Source: a bacterium (GTDB taxonomy: Bacteria; Babelota; Babeliae; Babelales; Babelaceae). Taken from it: a stretch of DNA of 64,000 nucleotides. The stretch is taken from positions 72,292-136,291 of the forward strand of contig JAEYYR010000004.1 in assembly GCA_023428375.1 (NCBI GenBank), given 5' to 3'. The notes beneath the pieces are model-generated. The model was not told where the DNA came from and searched no databases. It saw nothing but the letters and a program-made list of their open reading frames with translations. Within the stretch, counting starts at the first letter, position 1, and every line of letters starts with the position of its first letter. Shown here piece by piece: positions 54,701 through 60,418 of this stretch. Both the position numbers and the translations under genes were made by a program.

Positions 54701-54827
54701 GAACATATAAATATTCGGTGTTAGTGGATTCATTAACAAATATATTTTGGAACGTTTTATTTTTAGGATCGGCTTTAATAGGGACTGTGATTAACAATAA
54801 GAGACTTACGATCAAATTTTTCTTCAT
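45711..54827 (-). CDS. Giant exported tail-fibre-like repeat protein, 3038 residues
   Basis: Signal peptide (MKKNLIVSLLLLITVPIKAD), then five parts. Residues 200-700: six repeats of about 87 residues (NFSGSLSGDVSGTQSATVVD, TANLTGNVTGNLTGNATTAT). Residues 735-880: a phage-tail-like section with VATKDYVDA and ENGLWVAHAGAWTRPADFAN. Residues 927-1649 and 1649-2300: two copies of a 720-residue unit, each with GSDSNDGS...APFLTIGHAL-type right-handed beta-helix (DUF1565-like). Residues 2370-2915: three or four repeats with STNTGFSAATANTLSFDTNG. The last 110 residues form a distinct domain (LLLTNTTNINLTVVMPGTPT). No transmembrane anchor or barrel. Likely an extracellular fibre or adhesin built from tail-fibre parts. 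Confidence 0.85.
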   Translation of the reverse strand: MKKNLIVSLLLLITVPIKADPKNKTFQNIFVNESTNTEYLYVQEGARIGDGLLVKGNATITGNLDVSGTINGGGISGGGVQGPLTSTINAVARYANTTGDEIKDSTVLVDDSANVTLNGITKNGNTVAWPTIVGAAGTFLSSDGLGSLIYATPAGSGNVSTTFDFANNNALIRVDLASGVDNIKESNVILDDANNMTGLNSVTSTSFIGNLTGNATTSTTSTNFTGSLAGDVSGTQSATVVNTVGGQSAASIASATIAANAATPTNTPNTIVARNGSGDFSAGTITANLTGNVTGNLTGNATTATSASTAINFTGSLMGDVTGIQGATVVDTVGGQTAAAIATGTSLANSATDTNIAGTIVRRNGSGAFSATTINATTFNGALNGNATTATTATTATTATNFSGSLSGDVSGTQSATVVDTVGGQTAANIASATVAANAATPLNTPNTIVERNGSGNFTAGTITANLTGNVTGNLTGNATTATTATNFSGSLSGDVSGTQSATVVDTVGGQTAANIASATIAANSATPTNTPNTIIERDALGGFIAGTIQANLTGNVTGNLSGNATTATSANTATNFTGNLLGDVTGTQGTTVVALVGGQTAANVASGTSLANAATNLNTAGTIVRRDGSGSFNATSVTATTFNGNLNGNAATATTATTATSATTATNFTGSLSGDVTGTQGATVVNSVGNGLVSATDINQSVQDTTNATPNNTANTIVKRDALGDFTTNMITITGTTTNPTDVATKDYVDAVAGLGLEAKEPAEVVSTTNVALTGLQTIDGVTLVDGDRVLLVGQTNPVENGLWVAHAGAWTRPADFANGTQAGQAYVLILSGNTNAGSSWLCNTPTATIGTDPINFVEFALPGQTTAANVGTGAGQIFRDKTGQTINLKTIAAGTHMVVTNNTNDITLSTDATSSNVGGTIVARDVSGNFNANQITASLIGAASLNVLKAGDTMTGNLNMATQSEVRFQDAAGGEYVGLFAPATVPSSYSISLPAAAPTTGQFLQANTPTTTQWTTVGGSPSVSKTYYVALNGSDSNDGSLSAPFLTIGHALTVANTVASLSNPILISVGAGIFVEDNSGGPLSITANGISLGGTSLYSTIIQPTTLSNDLFNITTPNFELFGLTIDAGTTGSTATAVTMASNTFAVGRINDVVVYRFQTGFDFSSSNGGPIILFNNVQPRGNSTSMAINNVRALVQNSNFLGPISGGTPANTAITLTGINALVTILSTSFRLLTTAITTTNGALMRVVGSNFETTTNDIIATGGSTSTIVGCNFILNSAGAIDIAASGTNTGVRVTGCNFQCADSTGTPQGIALQSLNGALVYSDSSTIEKAVLGIQCGTTGDTSATELRANGTTIRQSLGAIEQGGSSTLRFVGGVFDSTLVTVNDPTNVTIAAFDRTAEESLTIGDSTDNPQILYQVFNGQTNLPSLNYESDYYGYKGTVYFNDNANPTFNGTQALSNDASYYVVTGSRTNAAGINLISDTGNFGVNDFVRGWNINKLGTSANLTFNYSNNDTSGQAARGSNAVMQLNGFDNQIEFPLATNSPLPTNTVARLVWAGDTNLYRSAAGLLKTDGNMSIGGLTTDGVVHNDATGLLTTSLIVDADVSPTANISDTKLATITTPGKVANSATTATSASVPDTIVLRDGSQNFSANQITASLIGAASLNVLKAGDTMTGNLNMAAQSQVRLQDASGGEYVGLFAPATVPTSYAVSLPANAPTTGQVLQATSATATQWASIGGIPSTAEAIYVAKNGSDSNDGSSASPYLTIKQALVTANSLASASNPIVINVGPGIYVEDNSGGPLLITSSSISIVGSSTTGTIVTPSTLSNDLFRCTTPNFLFFTISMNSGGVSTANAITVVAGTGQAAFQSVVISGFQTAMSLTGSGGIPVIAINTLLPLGNGTAISISNARVILEDSILLGNTTGSTPLNSGISMTGVNSLVTVLGCSFRLLTTGVSVNGGAHARVLGTNFENVTNGIVCTGGSTSYVVGDNFVTNNASSVNISASGAGTTVTVNGCNIDGKDALGVVQGTAIQATTAGTILIDSSIIQNTAVGIQSGTSGDTATTAIHANSTTIVNSTNHITQVGTSTLRFVGGIFDPTLISIANATNVNFAGFDSGNNDSLTIGNDTDSNQTLFQILNGQTNLPSLRYSSNYYGNKGTVYQNLNADPTVTAVEAASNDAYHYVVTGSRSNVAGISLISDAGNVGNGDNTRGWAINKIATSANLDFNYSNNDTSGQAARASNTVMQLNGFDNQVEFPLATNSPLPTNTVAKLLWAGDTNLYRNSAGVLQTDGNLIVGALTPDRVVITNSSNQLASSTTTDTELGYLTGVTSPIQTQLNNKVSRSGDTMTGNLTLPAGSAAVPSLQFTGSTNTGISAPAANLLSFSTNGVNRMSMNSSGVTIPSLTPSGVVHNDGTGLLSSSLIVNADVSPSAAIAYSKLNLANSIVNSDINTAAAIAYSKLNLTGSIVNADISTSAAITDNKLATITTAGKVANSATTATTSNTPNTIVLRDSSGNIPGTLTGNIIANAGSAASPSIQFAGSTNTGFSAATANTLSFDTNGIERMNINGSGGITINGFTSAGIVHNDSSGLLTSSLIINADISPSAAIAYSKLNLSNSIVNNDISTSAAIAYSKLNLTNSIVNADINASAAIADTKLATISTAGKVANSATTATTSNTPNTIVLRDGSGNIPGNITGNIIANAGSAASPSIQFAGSTNTGFSAATANTLSFDTNGVERMSINGTGTITMSSLTPTAGVVHNSSSGVLSSSLIVNADVDAAAAIAYSKLNLTNSIVNADINASAAIADTKLATISTAGKVANSATTATTANTASTIVLRDGSGNISGNITGSASLNVLKAGDTMTGTLTLPAGSAAAPSLQFTGSTNTGLSAATANTISFDTNGVERMRISTTSINTVLPLILGNITCNQAIQAVAPTSGSTVNINNTTSILLLTNTTNINLTVVMPGTPTNGQLLTIALGTTNTVNLSYNGNGASMVNTIAALNPGAFAAGTGGTSVTYIYFSTSNSWYRFGRG
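46090..47720 (-). repeat. C-terminal repeat array of the giant gene
   Basis: Three full and one partial copies of a roughly 460-520 bp unit. The landmark GTTGCTAAT/TTGGTATC (codons for DTKLATI) recurs near 46381, 46842 and 47361, and the segment for STNTGxSA recurs four times. Confidence 0.8.
47925..52045 (-). repeat. Two tandem copies of a ~2.16 kb beta-helix module
   Basis: Sequence encoding NQITASLIGAASLNVLKAGD through a beta-helix to PLATNSPLPTNTV and AGDTNLYR occurs at about 50085-52045 and again at about 47925-49880. Matching landmarks (TCACCGGCTTT at 49804 and 51968) are 2164 bases apart. Divergence is mostly in the beta-helix core; the flanks are more alike. Confidence 0.85.
52740..54230 (-). 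repeat. N-terminal array of six ~87-codon repeats
   Basis: Six units with two alternating flavours: type a carries TITANLTGNVTGNLTGNA, type b carries TINATTFNGALNGNA. The order from the N-terminus is a, b, a, a, b, variant, which suggests duplication of an a-b-a block followed by drift. Confidence 0.8.
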
Positions 54828-54941
54828 GCAATTTTCCCAAGATTGGTGAGAGTCTTTTAATTACATGAAGTCGTAACATTTTAATTATTTTTAAGACAAT
54901 AATTTAATCAGAATGAGTATTTATTTGTTGTTAATAAAAGA

Positions 54942-54961
54942 AGGGAGCTTGAAAGCCCCCT
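54942..54961 (-). terminator. Terminator of the lipoprotein gene
   Basis: AGGGAGC (54942-54948) pairs with GCCCCCT (54955-54961) with one G-U pair. On the minus strand the stem is followed by TCTTTTATT. Confidence 0.7.
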
Positions 54962-54968
54962 CATTGAT

Positions 54969-55268
54969 TTAATCTTTTGGTCCGCGTGGACGAGATCTTG
55001 TCATATTACGTTTATTTATTGCTTCTTGTGTTGCAACAGGTGCGTTATCTAAATCCCATTGCTTGCAATAGCAGTATTTGCCATACGGATCATTTGGTAC
55101 AAAAATTGGTGTATCTGATGCTTCTCGTTTTCTATAATCGCCTTTTTCTGAACAATAACACAGAGTGCTTTTTGCACAATCTTGGGCAGTTTTAAAAACA
55201 GGTTTTTTAGAATTTCCTGCTTCTGCTGATGTACAGCCCAGCAAGCATAAGATGATACTTAAAATCAT
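54969..55268 (-). CDS. Small cysteine-rich lipoprotein
   Basis: 99 residues from the ATG at the complement of 55266-55268, with AAGGA upstream. The N-terminus MILSIILCLLGC ends in the lipobox LLGC, so Cys12 is the likely lipidated residue and the protein a membrane lipoprotein. The mature part has clustered cysteines (CAKSTLCYCSEKG, YCYCKQW), probably disulphide-bonded, and a basic tail (RNMTRSRPRGPKD). A longer frame upstream has no signal and is unlikely. Function unknown. Confidence 0.75.
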   Translation of the reverse strand: MILSIILCLLGCTSAEAGNSKKPVFKTAQDCAKSTLCYCSEKGDYRKREASDTPIFVPNDPYGKYCYCKQWDLDNAPVATQEAINKRNMTRSRPRGPKD

Positions 55269-55416
55269 ACGACATCCTTTTATATTGACTAATATAAAAT
55301 TAACAAATAGGTGCGTATGTTTGCAAGGATTGAATTTAGGATAACTGTTGTTGCTTTTGAAGACAATAAAAAAAGTGTGCCTTGTGAGCACACTTTTCAT
55401 CGTGAAAGCGATGTTC

Positions 55417-55629
55417 TTATTTTTTCTTTTTTTTGCGCAACATTGGAAGACCAGTGCGTGCATTTTCGATTACTTCGTAACCTGCAGGTAATTCATCAAG
55501 TGAGTTTTTAGCAGCTTCACCAGCAAAGTAATAAATAGTTTGTTTGCGATCGCCAGCTAATTTAACATCTTTCGTGTGCAAATAATATGTTTTGCCACTT
55601 TTTTTGGATTTTACGCTATATGCTGCCAT
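55417..55629 (-). CDS. Small conserved protein of unknown function
   Basis: 70 residues: KSKKSGKTYYLHTKDVKLAG, then RKQTIYYFAGEA, then LPAGYEVIEN and a C-terminal TGLPMLRKKKKK tail. The block KSGKTYYLH-x-R-KQTIYYF with LPxGYEV followed by GLPxLKK recurs in small hypothetical proteins of several bacterial lineages, including uncultured ones. A basic beta-rich protein of this kind is likely cytoplasmic. AAGGAG lies about 11 bases from the ATG. Confidence 0.78.
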   Translation of the reverse strand: MAAYSVKSKKSGKTYYLHTKDVKLAGDRKQTIYYFAGEAAKNSLDELPAGYEVIENARTGLPMLRKKKKK

Positions 55630-55881
55630 GGGTTAAAAACTCCTTAAGCAAAGATTGAATACTAGAATACTTCTAGTTTAAAACAAAACTAAAGAATGAA
55701 AATAAAAAAATCTAGAAAATGTCTTATATAGCAAAAAATATGCGCTATTTCATTTGCTTTAATTGCATCGTATCCCAATAATTTAACAAAAATAAATGTT
55801 TACATTGTTAAATGCAATTAGTATTGAAGTTGGAGGGTGTTTTTGGGTACTTTATATAATAAGGAAAAGTAAGGTACAAAA

Positions 55882-56475
55882 ATGAAAAAATTATTTGTTT
55901 TGTTTACATTCGTCTTTCTAATTTCAGTACATGCGCAGGAACAAGCGCGACCAGGCCAGCAGCTTAAAGCTCGTTTGGCTCAAAACGTTCCACAGCATTC
56001 TCCTGGTTCGCATGGGCCATTGCAGGGTGGTCAACATCCAGTTGCACCAGTTGCAGCTCAAGTAGTTCCTGAAGTTGCAGCGCCGATAGCAGCGGCAGCA
56101 GTTCATGAAGTTGCACCAGTTGTAGCACCGGCACCGGTATTAGCACCACATGTTATTGAAAATGTAATACCAACGCCATCTCCAGCTCCGATAATTCCAA
56201 GTGGTGCAGAAACATCAGTAAATGAATTGGCTGCGGTGCAAAAAAAAGTGCAAGATTTGGAAAATGCTCTAAATGTTTTTAAAACAGAAACTACTGGTAA
56301 TATTAATTCAATTCAACAGGCGTTAAATGCTTTAAAAGAATCATCTAAAGCTTCTGGCGGCCAAAACGATAAATCTGAGTTGGAAAAATTAAAAGTGCAA
56401 TTGGTTAAAATTGATCAAGAAATAAATGGCATGAAAAAGAATTTTGCGACTGCGTTTTCTGGATTAAAAAAATAG
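55882..56475 (+). CDS. Exported Pro/Ala-rich coiled-coil protein
   Basis: 197 residues: signal peptide (MKKLFVLFTFVFLISVHAQ), a Pro/Ala/Val/His-rich linker (about 25-105, with VAPVAAQVVPEVAAPIAAAA and similar) and a C-terminal coiled coil (about 112-197, AAVQKKVQDLENALNVF and ELEKLKVQLVKIDQEI). The extended linker could span the periplasm while the coiled coil oligomerises. It is followed after 9 bases by a second exported coiled-coil gene, so the two likely form an operon. Confidence 0.72.
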   Translation: MKKLFVLFTFVFLISVHAQEQARPGQQLKARLAQNVPQHSPGSHGPLQGGQHPVAPVAAQVVPEVAAPIAAAAVHEVAPVVAPAPVLAPHVIENVIPTPSPAPIIPSGAETSVNELAAVQKKVQDLENALNVFKTETTGNINSIQQALNALKESSKASGGQNDKSELEKLKVQLVKIDQEINGMKKNFATAFSGLKK

Positions 56476-56484
56476 GATAAGAAA

Positions 56485-56970
56485 ATGAAAAAATTATTAA
56501 TGTTTTTAATTATCATAACCACTGTCATAAATGCAGCTCCAGAAAAAGTCCAACGTACTTCTTTGGATGGACGTCTGAATGCCATGAATACGCGTATTAA
56601 CTCATTAGAGACAAAAGTCGATCGTATTGATACTTCTATTGAAGATATAAAAGGTATGTTGAAAAAAAATAACGGTACTACCACAACGGTTGTTGAATCT
56701 AAGCCGGTTGTGCGATCAACACGTGTAAGTCCTTCACGCACCGTTACATCTTATCCATCACGTACAACAACTACTCATGTAATAAGATCTCCAAGAACTG
56801 GTTGTCCTGCAGGTGGTTGTGCCGCTTCAGAATTTACTCCATCTGGTGATATGGATTGTAAATTATATTGTAACAGAATGTATGCCGGTATCGACGAACA
56901 ACAACGTGCATGTTATGCGCGCTGTGGTTCATCCAATGATCCAGTAAACTCTGGTATTGTGCAATATTAA
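56485..56970 (+). CDS. Exported coiled-coil protein with cysteine-rich tail
   Basis: 161 residues: signal peptide (MKKLLMFLIIITTVINAA), a short coiled coil (residues 28-60, LNAMNTRINSLETKVDRIDT), a Ser/Thr/Arg linker (STRVSPSRTVTSYPSRTTTT) and a Cys-rich C-terminus (TGCPAGGCAAS, DCKLYCNRMYAG, ACYARCG) with six cysteines. It is 9 bases after the 55882 gene. The Cys-rich tail resembles disulphide-bonded binding modules. Function unknown. Confidence 0.72.
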   Translation: MKKLLMFLIIITTVINAAPEKVQRTSLDGRLNAMNTRINSLETKVDRIDTSIEDIKGMLKKNNGTTTTVVESKPVVRSTRVSPSRTVTSYPSRTTTTHVIRSPRTGCPAGGCAASEFTPSGDMDCKLYCNRMYAGIDEQQRACYARCGSSNDPVNSGIVQY

Positions 56971-56992
56971 AAGTTAATTTTTCTAAATACAT

Positions 56993-58510
56993 TTAGTGTG
57001 AAATGAAACGCTTGTACCATTGCTTTAAATAGTACAGGCGTTTTTCATATTTTATCTTTATGCGTTTTTGGTCATCGGTCAGAGACTGGAATGCAAGATA
57101 ATCCTCTACTAAGGGAAAATGTAAAACATCAAAATGCATCTTTGAGTGTTCATTTTTCGGAGCTAAGGAATATGATATTAAATACGTTGCGGGGTATTCG
57201 GTCTTATAAATACCATGAATGATCTTTTCATAACCAATGTCGTATTTGAATTCTTCGACTCTACTTTCCTTAGAGAATGGTGTGGTTAAAGGAAAACGCA
57301 GCATTATTCCATACATGCGCTCTGCTCTGTCGGATCTTGTGTCGGAGTAGCCTGAAAGATATCCATTTAAATGCATTATTGGTGAATAACAATAACCATT
57401 ATCTTTAGTTTCATCAATACAAGTGGCGATAATCTTCTCACTATCTTTGCTCACAAAACCAGTTACATGTTTTTTATATACGCTTGCGGTATTTATCGTA
57501 GCCACGTAATAATGATCTTTGAATTCTTCAATGTGCGTGAATTTTTCAGCAAGACCACTCAATGCATCAATTTTTTTTATGGTATTTTTTTTATAATCAT
57601 AGTGATAACAATCAGCTGATTGATCTGTTCGCGTAAACTCAAGAATGCATGAATTATCTGATTGTTCAAAAACATTAAAGTCTTGGTAAGCATGATCTAA
57701 TGAAAAGTTTATGTTAACATCCAGTAGATCTCCTTTAGTTAATTCTCTATTTCCCATAAGAAAAAACACGTTTGGTTTTTTTTGGCATAGATAGATCGAG
57801 GAATATTGTTTGCTCGTTTCGCCAAACCATATACTATTCGTCAAAGAATGAAGAGTTATCCCGCAACAATCCTTTGTTAGAATTTTAGCGGCGTTTAAAA
57901 TAGTTCTATAAGGATAATTTTCGAATTTTTTTGTGCAAGGCCCCAAATAATATGTATTAATCAACGTTGGAGGGTGGTGTAGCGCATTATATATTTTTAA
58001 ATATATATTTTCTCGATTCTTATCCATATATTTAACACCCACGTATGGTGAATCCAAATTAAATTTATTAAAACCCCCACATTGGTAGTCATAGATATTT
58101 TCCATTGGAGATTGTTCTATAAATCTTAATTTATTATGGCATTTGAATTGTTTGGAGAAGCTATGAAACGGCATAATGCTTGCAATGCTATAAAGATTTC
58201 TGAGCATCCCCTCATGGATAGTTGAAGATAAATCTGTCTTAGATATTTCTCGCCATAATTGATAGTAATGAAAAGGTTGATCGATATAATGCTGAGCCAA
58301 AGAGTTAAATATTTTATTTGATATATCTAATGTAATAATACGTTGACGAGCATCGGCAATTTCTTGATCACGCTGATAAACATATTGATGTGAAAGAGGA
58401 TATAGTTCATTAAATGCAACATAACCTTTTTTTATCACTGAAGGATAATAGTGAGGTTCATAGTCTTGGCATTGAGTAAGAAAAATAATTAAAAAGAAAA
58501 AAATAAACAT
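56993..58510 (-). CDS. Exported hypothetical protein, possibly propeller-fold
   Basis: 505 residues with a signal peptide (MFIFFFLIIFLTQCQDY). The first 130 mature residues are helical. The rest shows recurrent strand-turn patterns with Asn/Asp-rich turns (NSCILEFTRTDQSADCYHYD, VNINFSLDHAYQDFN), as in WD-like propellers, and a basic C-terminal helix (QWYKRFISH). No catalytic motif recognised. It is convergent with the coiled-coil pair and divergent from the gene at 58846. Confidence 0.65.
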   Translation of the reverse strand: MFIFFFLIIFLTQCQDYEPHYYPSVIKKGYVAFNELYPLSHQYVYQRDQEIADARQRIITLDISNKIFNSLAQHYIDQPFHYYQLWREISKTDLSSTIHEGMLRNLYSIASIMPFHSFSKQFKCHNKLRFIEQSPMENIYDYQCGGFNKFNLDSPYVGVKYMDKNRENIYLKIYNALHHPPTLINTYYLGPCTKKFENYPYRTILNAAKILTKDCCGITLHSLTNSIWFGETSKQYSSIYLCQKKPNVFFLMGNRELTKGDLLDVNINFSLDHAYQDFNVFEQSDNSCILEFTRTDQSADCYHYDYKKNTIKKIDALSGLAEKFTHIEEFKDHYYVATINTASVYKKHVTGFVSKDSEKIIATCIDETKDNGYCYSPIMHLNGYLSGYSDTRSDRAERMYGIMLRFPLTTPFSKESRVEEFKYDIGYEKIIHGIYKTEYPATYLISYSLAPKNEHSKMHFDVLHFPLVEDYLAFQSLTDDQKRIKIKYEKRLYYLKQWYKRFISH

Positions 58511-58845
58511 ACTTGTTATTTGTAAAATAATTTTTGTAATTAAAATTAAATATATGAATAAATAGTATGAGTAGATTTTATTGTTATTACAAATATTAGT
58601 GAAAATCTGTATGCTGCTTTAATTATCATTTATAGACATAGTCTGCGATTTATTTCTTATATTTAAGAAATTGCGTAATAATTGCTTTTTGCCTAATGGT
58701 AATTATTTGATTTTTTTGACCCAAAATCCCTGTAAACACGCTAAAGTTTGCAAACTAGAGGGATTTGTATTATGGTCAAACTTTGAAATAGGTCTACATA
58801 CGGTGACTTAATTAATAATTTAATTCAATTATAAATGGGATATTC
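58511..58845. other. 335-base intergenic region with one hairpin
   Basis: No gene seen on either strand. AAATCCCT (58724-58731) pairs with AGGGATTT (58759-58766), enclosing the palindrome GTTTGCAAAC at 58746-58755. It lies about 80 bases before the ATG at 58846. It could be a regulatory leader or a terminator remnant. The rest is AT-rich promoter-like DNA. Confidence 0.5.
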
Positions 58846-59346
58846 ATGAAGAGATTAATAATTACGTTACTTTTTAGTTTTGCAGCTCTTAAAGCGACTC
58901 GCTCAGAAGAAGCGCTTAATGCGTTTAAAAAGAATATACTCAGTGCCAAAAAGACAAGCACCTTCCTTATGCCTTGGTATGCAATCACGTCTTATAATGC
59001 ATTTAATAAAATTCCAACCGATATTGCAACCACTCAAAACTGGCTTGATAAAGCAGTAGGCAATCGATCGAATAATAAAAAGATTTCTGAATCAATGAAT
59101 GAAATAAAAGAGCGTAACACCACTAAACTAATGGTTTTAGATACTCTTATGAGCGGATTAATTTTTGGTGGTGCAACATTAGGTGTGCAATATGCGCGTG
59201 CCCGTTATACCGGACAACCTATTGATTTTGATTGGACCGCAATCATGGCAGGATTTGGTGCAAGTTATACGGTGATTTGCCATGGTTCAATGCAAAGCAT
59301 GACAAAGCAAGCACAAAAAATAATTGATTATAATAAACAAGACTAA
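58846..59346 (+). CDS. Exported or membrane hypothetical protein
   Basis: 166 residues with a signal peptide (MKRLIITLLFSFAALKATRS), a helical region, a hydrophobic segment (about 106-123, MVLDTLMSGLIFGGATLGV) and a second weaker one (about 135-150). The C-terminus is polar (SMQSMTKQAQKIIDYN). It is bounded by a 335-base upstream region and a strong terminator, so it is probably monocistronic. No family recognised. Confidence 0.65.
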   Translation: MKRLIITLLFSFAALKATRSEEALNAFKKNILSAKKTSTFLMPWYAITSYNAFNKIPTDIATTQNWLDKAVGNRSNNKKISESMNEIKERNTTKLMVLDTLMSGLIFGGATLGVQYARARYTGQPIDFDWTAIMAGFGASYTVICHGSMQSMTKQAQKIIDYNKQD

Positions 59347-59377
59347 AAAAAGGGCCGGAAATATTCCGGCCCTTTTT
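59347..59377. terminator. Bidirectional terminator between the 58846 gene and nrdB
   Basis: AAAAAGGGCCGGAA (about 59347-59360) pairs with TTCCGGCCCTTTTT (59364-59377) over a 3-base loop; GC-rich core with A and T tracts on either side. Confidence 0.95.
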
Positions 59378-59385
59378 AATGTATT

Positions 59386-60408
59386 TTAATCCCACTCTAA
59401 AGATCCAGCGGTTTGATATTCCGTGACTCGAGTTTCAAAGAAATTCTTTTCTTTTACTAAATCAATGGATTGAGACATCCAAGGAAATGGATTTTCTTTA
59501 AAGTAAGCCTTTGGTAATCCAATACGTTCTAAGCGACGATCGGCAATATATTCAACATAATCACTAAATTGTTCAGCATTAATGCCAAGCAATCCTTGTG
59601 GGCATGCATCAAAAGCATAGCGTTTTTCTAATTCCACAGCTTGTTTGATAAGCTCAACGACTTCATTTTTAAAGTCTTCGGACCATGCTTCTGGGTTTTC
59701 AGCTTTAATCGTATTAATTAAATCGCAACCAAATGCCAAATGAATACTTTCATCGCGCATGATGTATTCAAACTGTTGGCCAATACCAGTCATTTTGTTT
59801 TGGCGTTTCAATGCGAGCATCATGGCAAATCCAGCATAGAAGAAGATGCCTTCCATAATTACATAGAAGCCAACAAGATCATGTAGGAATTTACGAATAT
59901 TTTCTGCGCCTTCGGTAGAGAAGTTCGGATCAAAAATTGATGTAGTAAGTTTTACTACAAAATCGTCTTTTTCTTTGATCGATGGAATTGTTTCATACAT
60001 CGAATAAATTTCATCTGGATTAAGGCCCAAGCTGTCACAACAATAAATGAAGGTATCAGTGTGGATTGCTTCTTCAAATGCTTGACGAAGTAAGTACTGA
60101 CGGCATTCAGGATTGGTTACGTGTTTGTATACCGTAAGCACAATATTATTTGCGGTTAATGATTCTGCAGTTGCAAAGAATCCTAAGTTCCACAAAATAA
60201 GACGGCGTTCAGCAGGACTTAAGAACGTTGGCGATTTCCATTGCTCAACATCAAGTTGCATTGGAATTTCTTCTGCGGTCCAGTTGTTAGCAACGCCATT
60301 TTTATAATGTTCTCTTGCCCACATATATCTCATAGGCAAGATTTTATTTGGATCAACTTTGGAATTGTTAATAATTCCTGAAGAAGCCTTTTTTGCATAG
60401 TTTGTCAT
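59386..60408 (-). CDS. nrdB: Ribonucleotide reductase beta subunit, class Ic type
   Basis: 340 residues of the ferritin-like radical-generating subunit. The metal ligands are Glu82 (TAES), Glu113 and His116 (FEEAIH), Glu186 (MEG), Glu220 and His223 (DESIH). The radical-Tyr position, four residues after His116, is Phe120. Phe there plus Glu in place of the first Asp is the class Ic signature known from Chlamydia trachomatis, which uses a Mn/Fe cofactor instead of a tyrosyl radical. All seven positions sit at a constant offset of 7 from the Chlamydia numbering as I recall it. The C-terminal tail, ending TEYQTAGSLEWD, is the binding tail for NrdA. Downstream of nrdA by 10 bases. Confidence 0.95.
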   Translation of the reverse strand: MTNYAKKASSGIINNSKVDPNKILPMRYMWAREHYKNGVANNWTAEEIPMQLDVEQWKSPTFLSPAERRLILWNLGFFATAESLTANNIVLTVYKHVTNPECRQYLLRQAFEEAIHTDTFIYCCDSLGLNPDEIYSMYETIPSIKEKDDFVVKLTTSIFDPNFSTEGAENIRKFLHDLVGFYVIMEGIFFYAGFAMMLALKRQNKMTGIGQQFEYIMRDESIHLAFGCDLINTIKAENPEAWSEDFKNEVVELIKQAVELEKRYAFDACPQGLLGINAEQFSDYVEYIADRRLERIGLPKAYFKENPFPWMSQSIDLVKEKNFFETRVTEYQTAGSLEWD

Positions 60409-60418
60409 ACTCTATCCT

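Noticed and set aside
45711..54827. The giant repeat gene as part of an integrated prophage
   Set aside because: No capsid, terminase, integrase or tail-assembly genes flank it, and it has a Sec signal peptide, which phage tail fibres lack.
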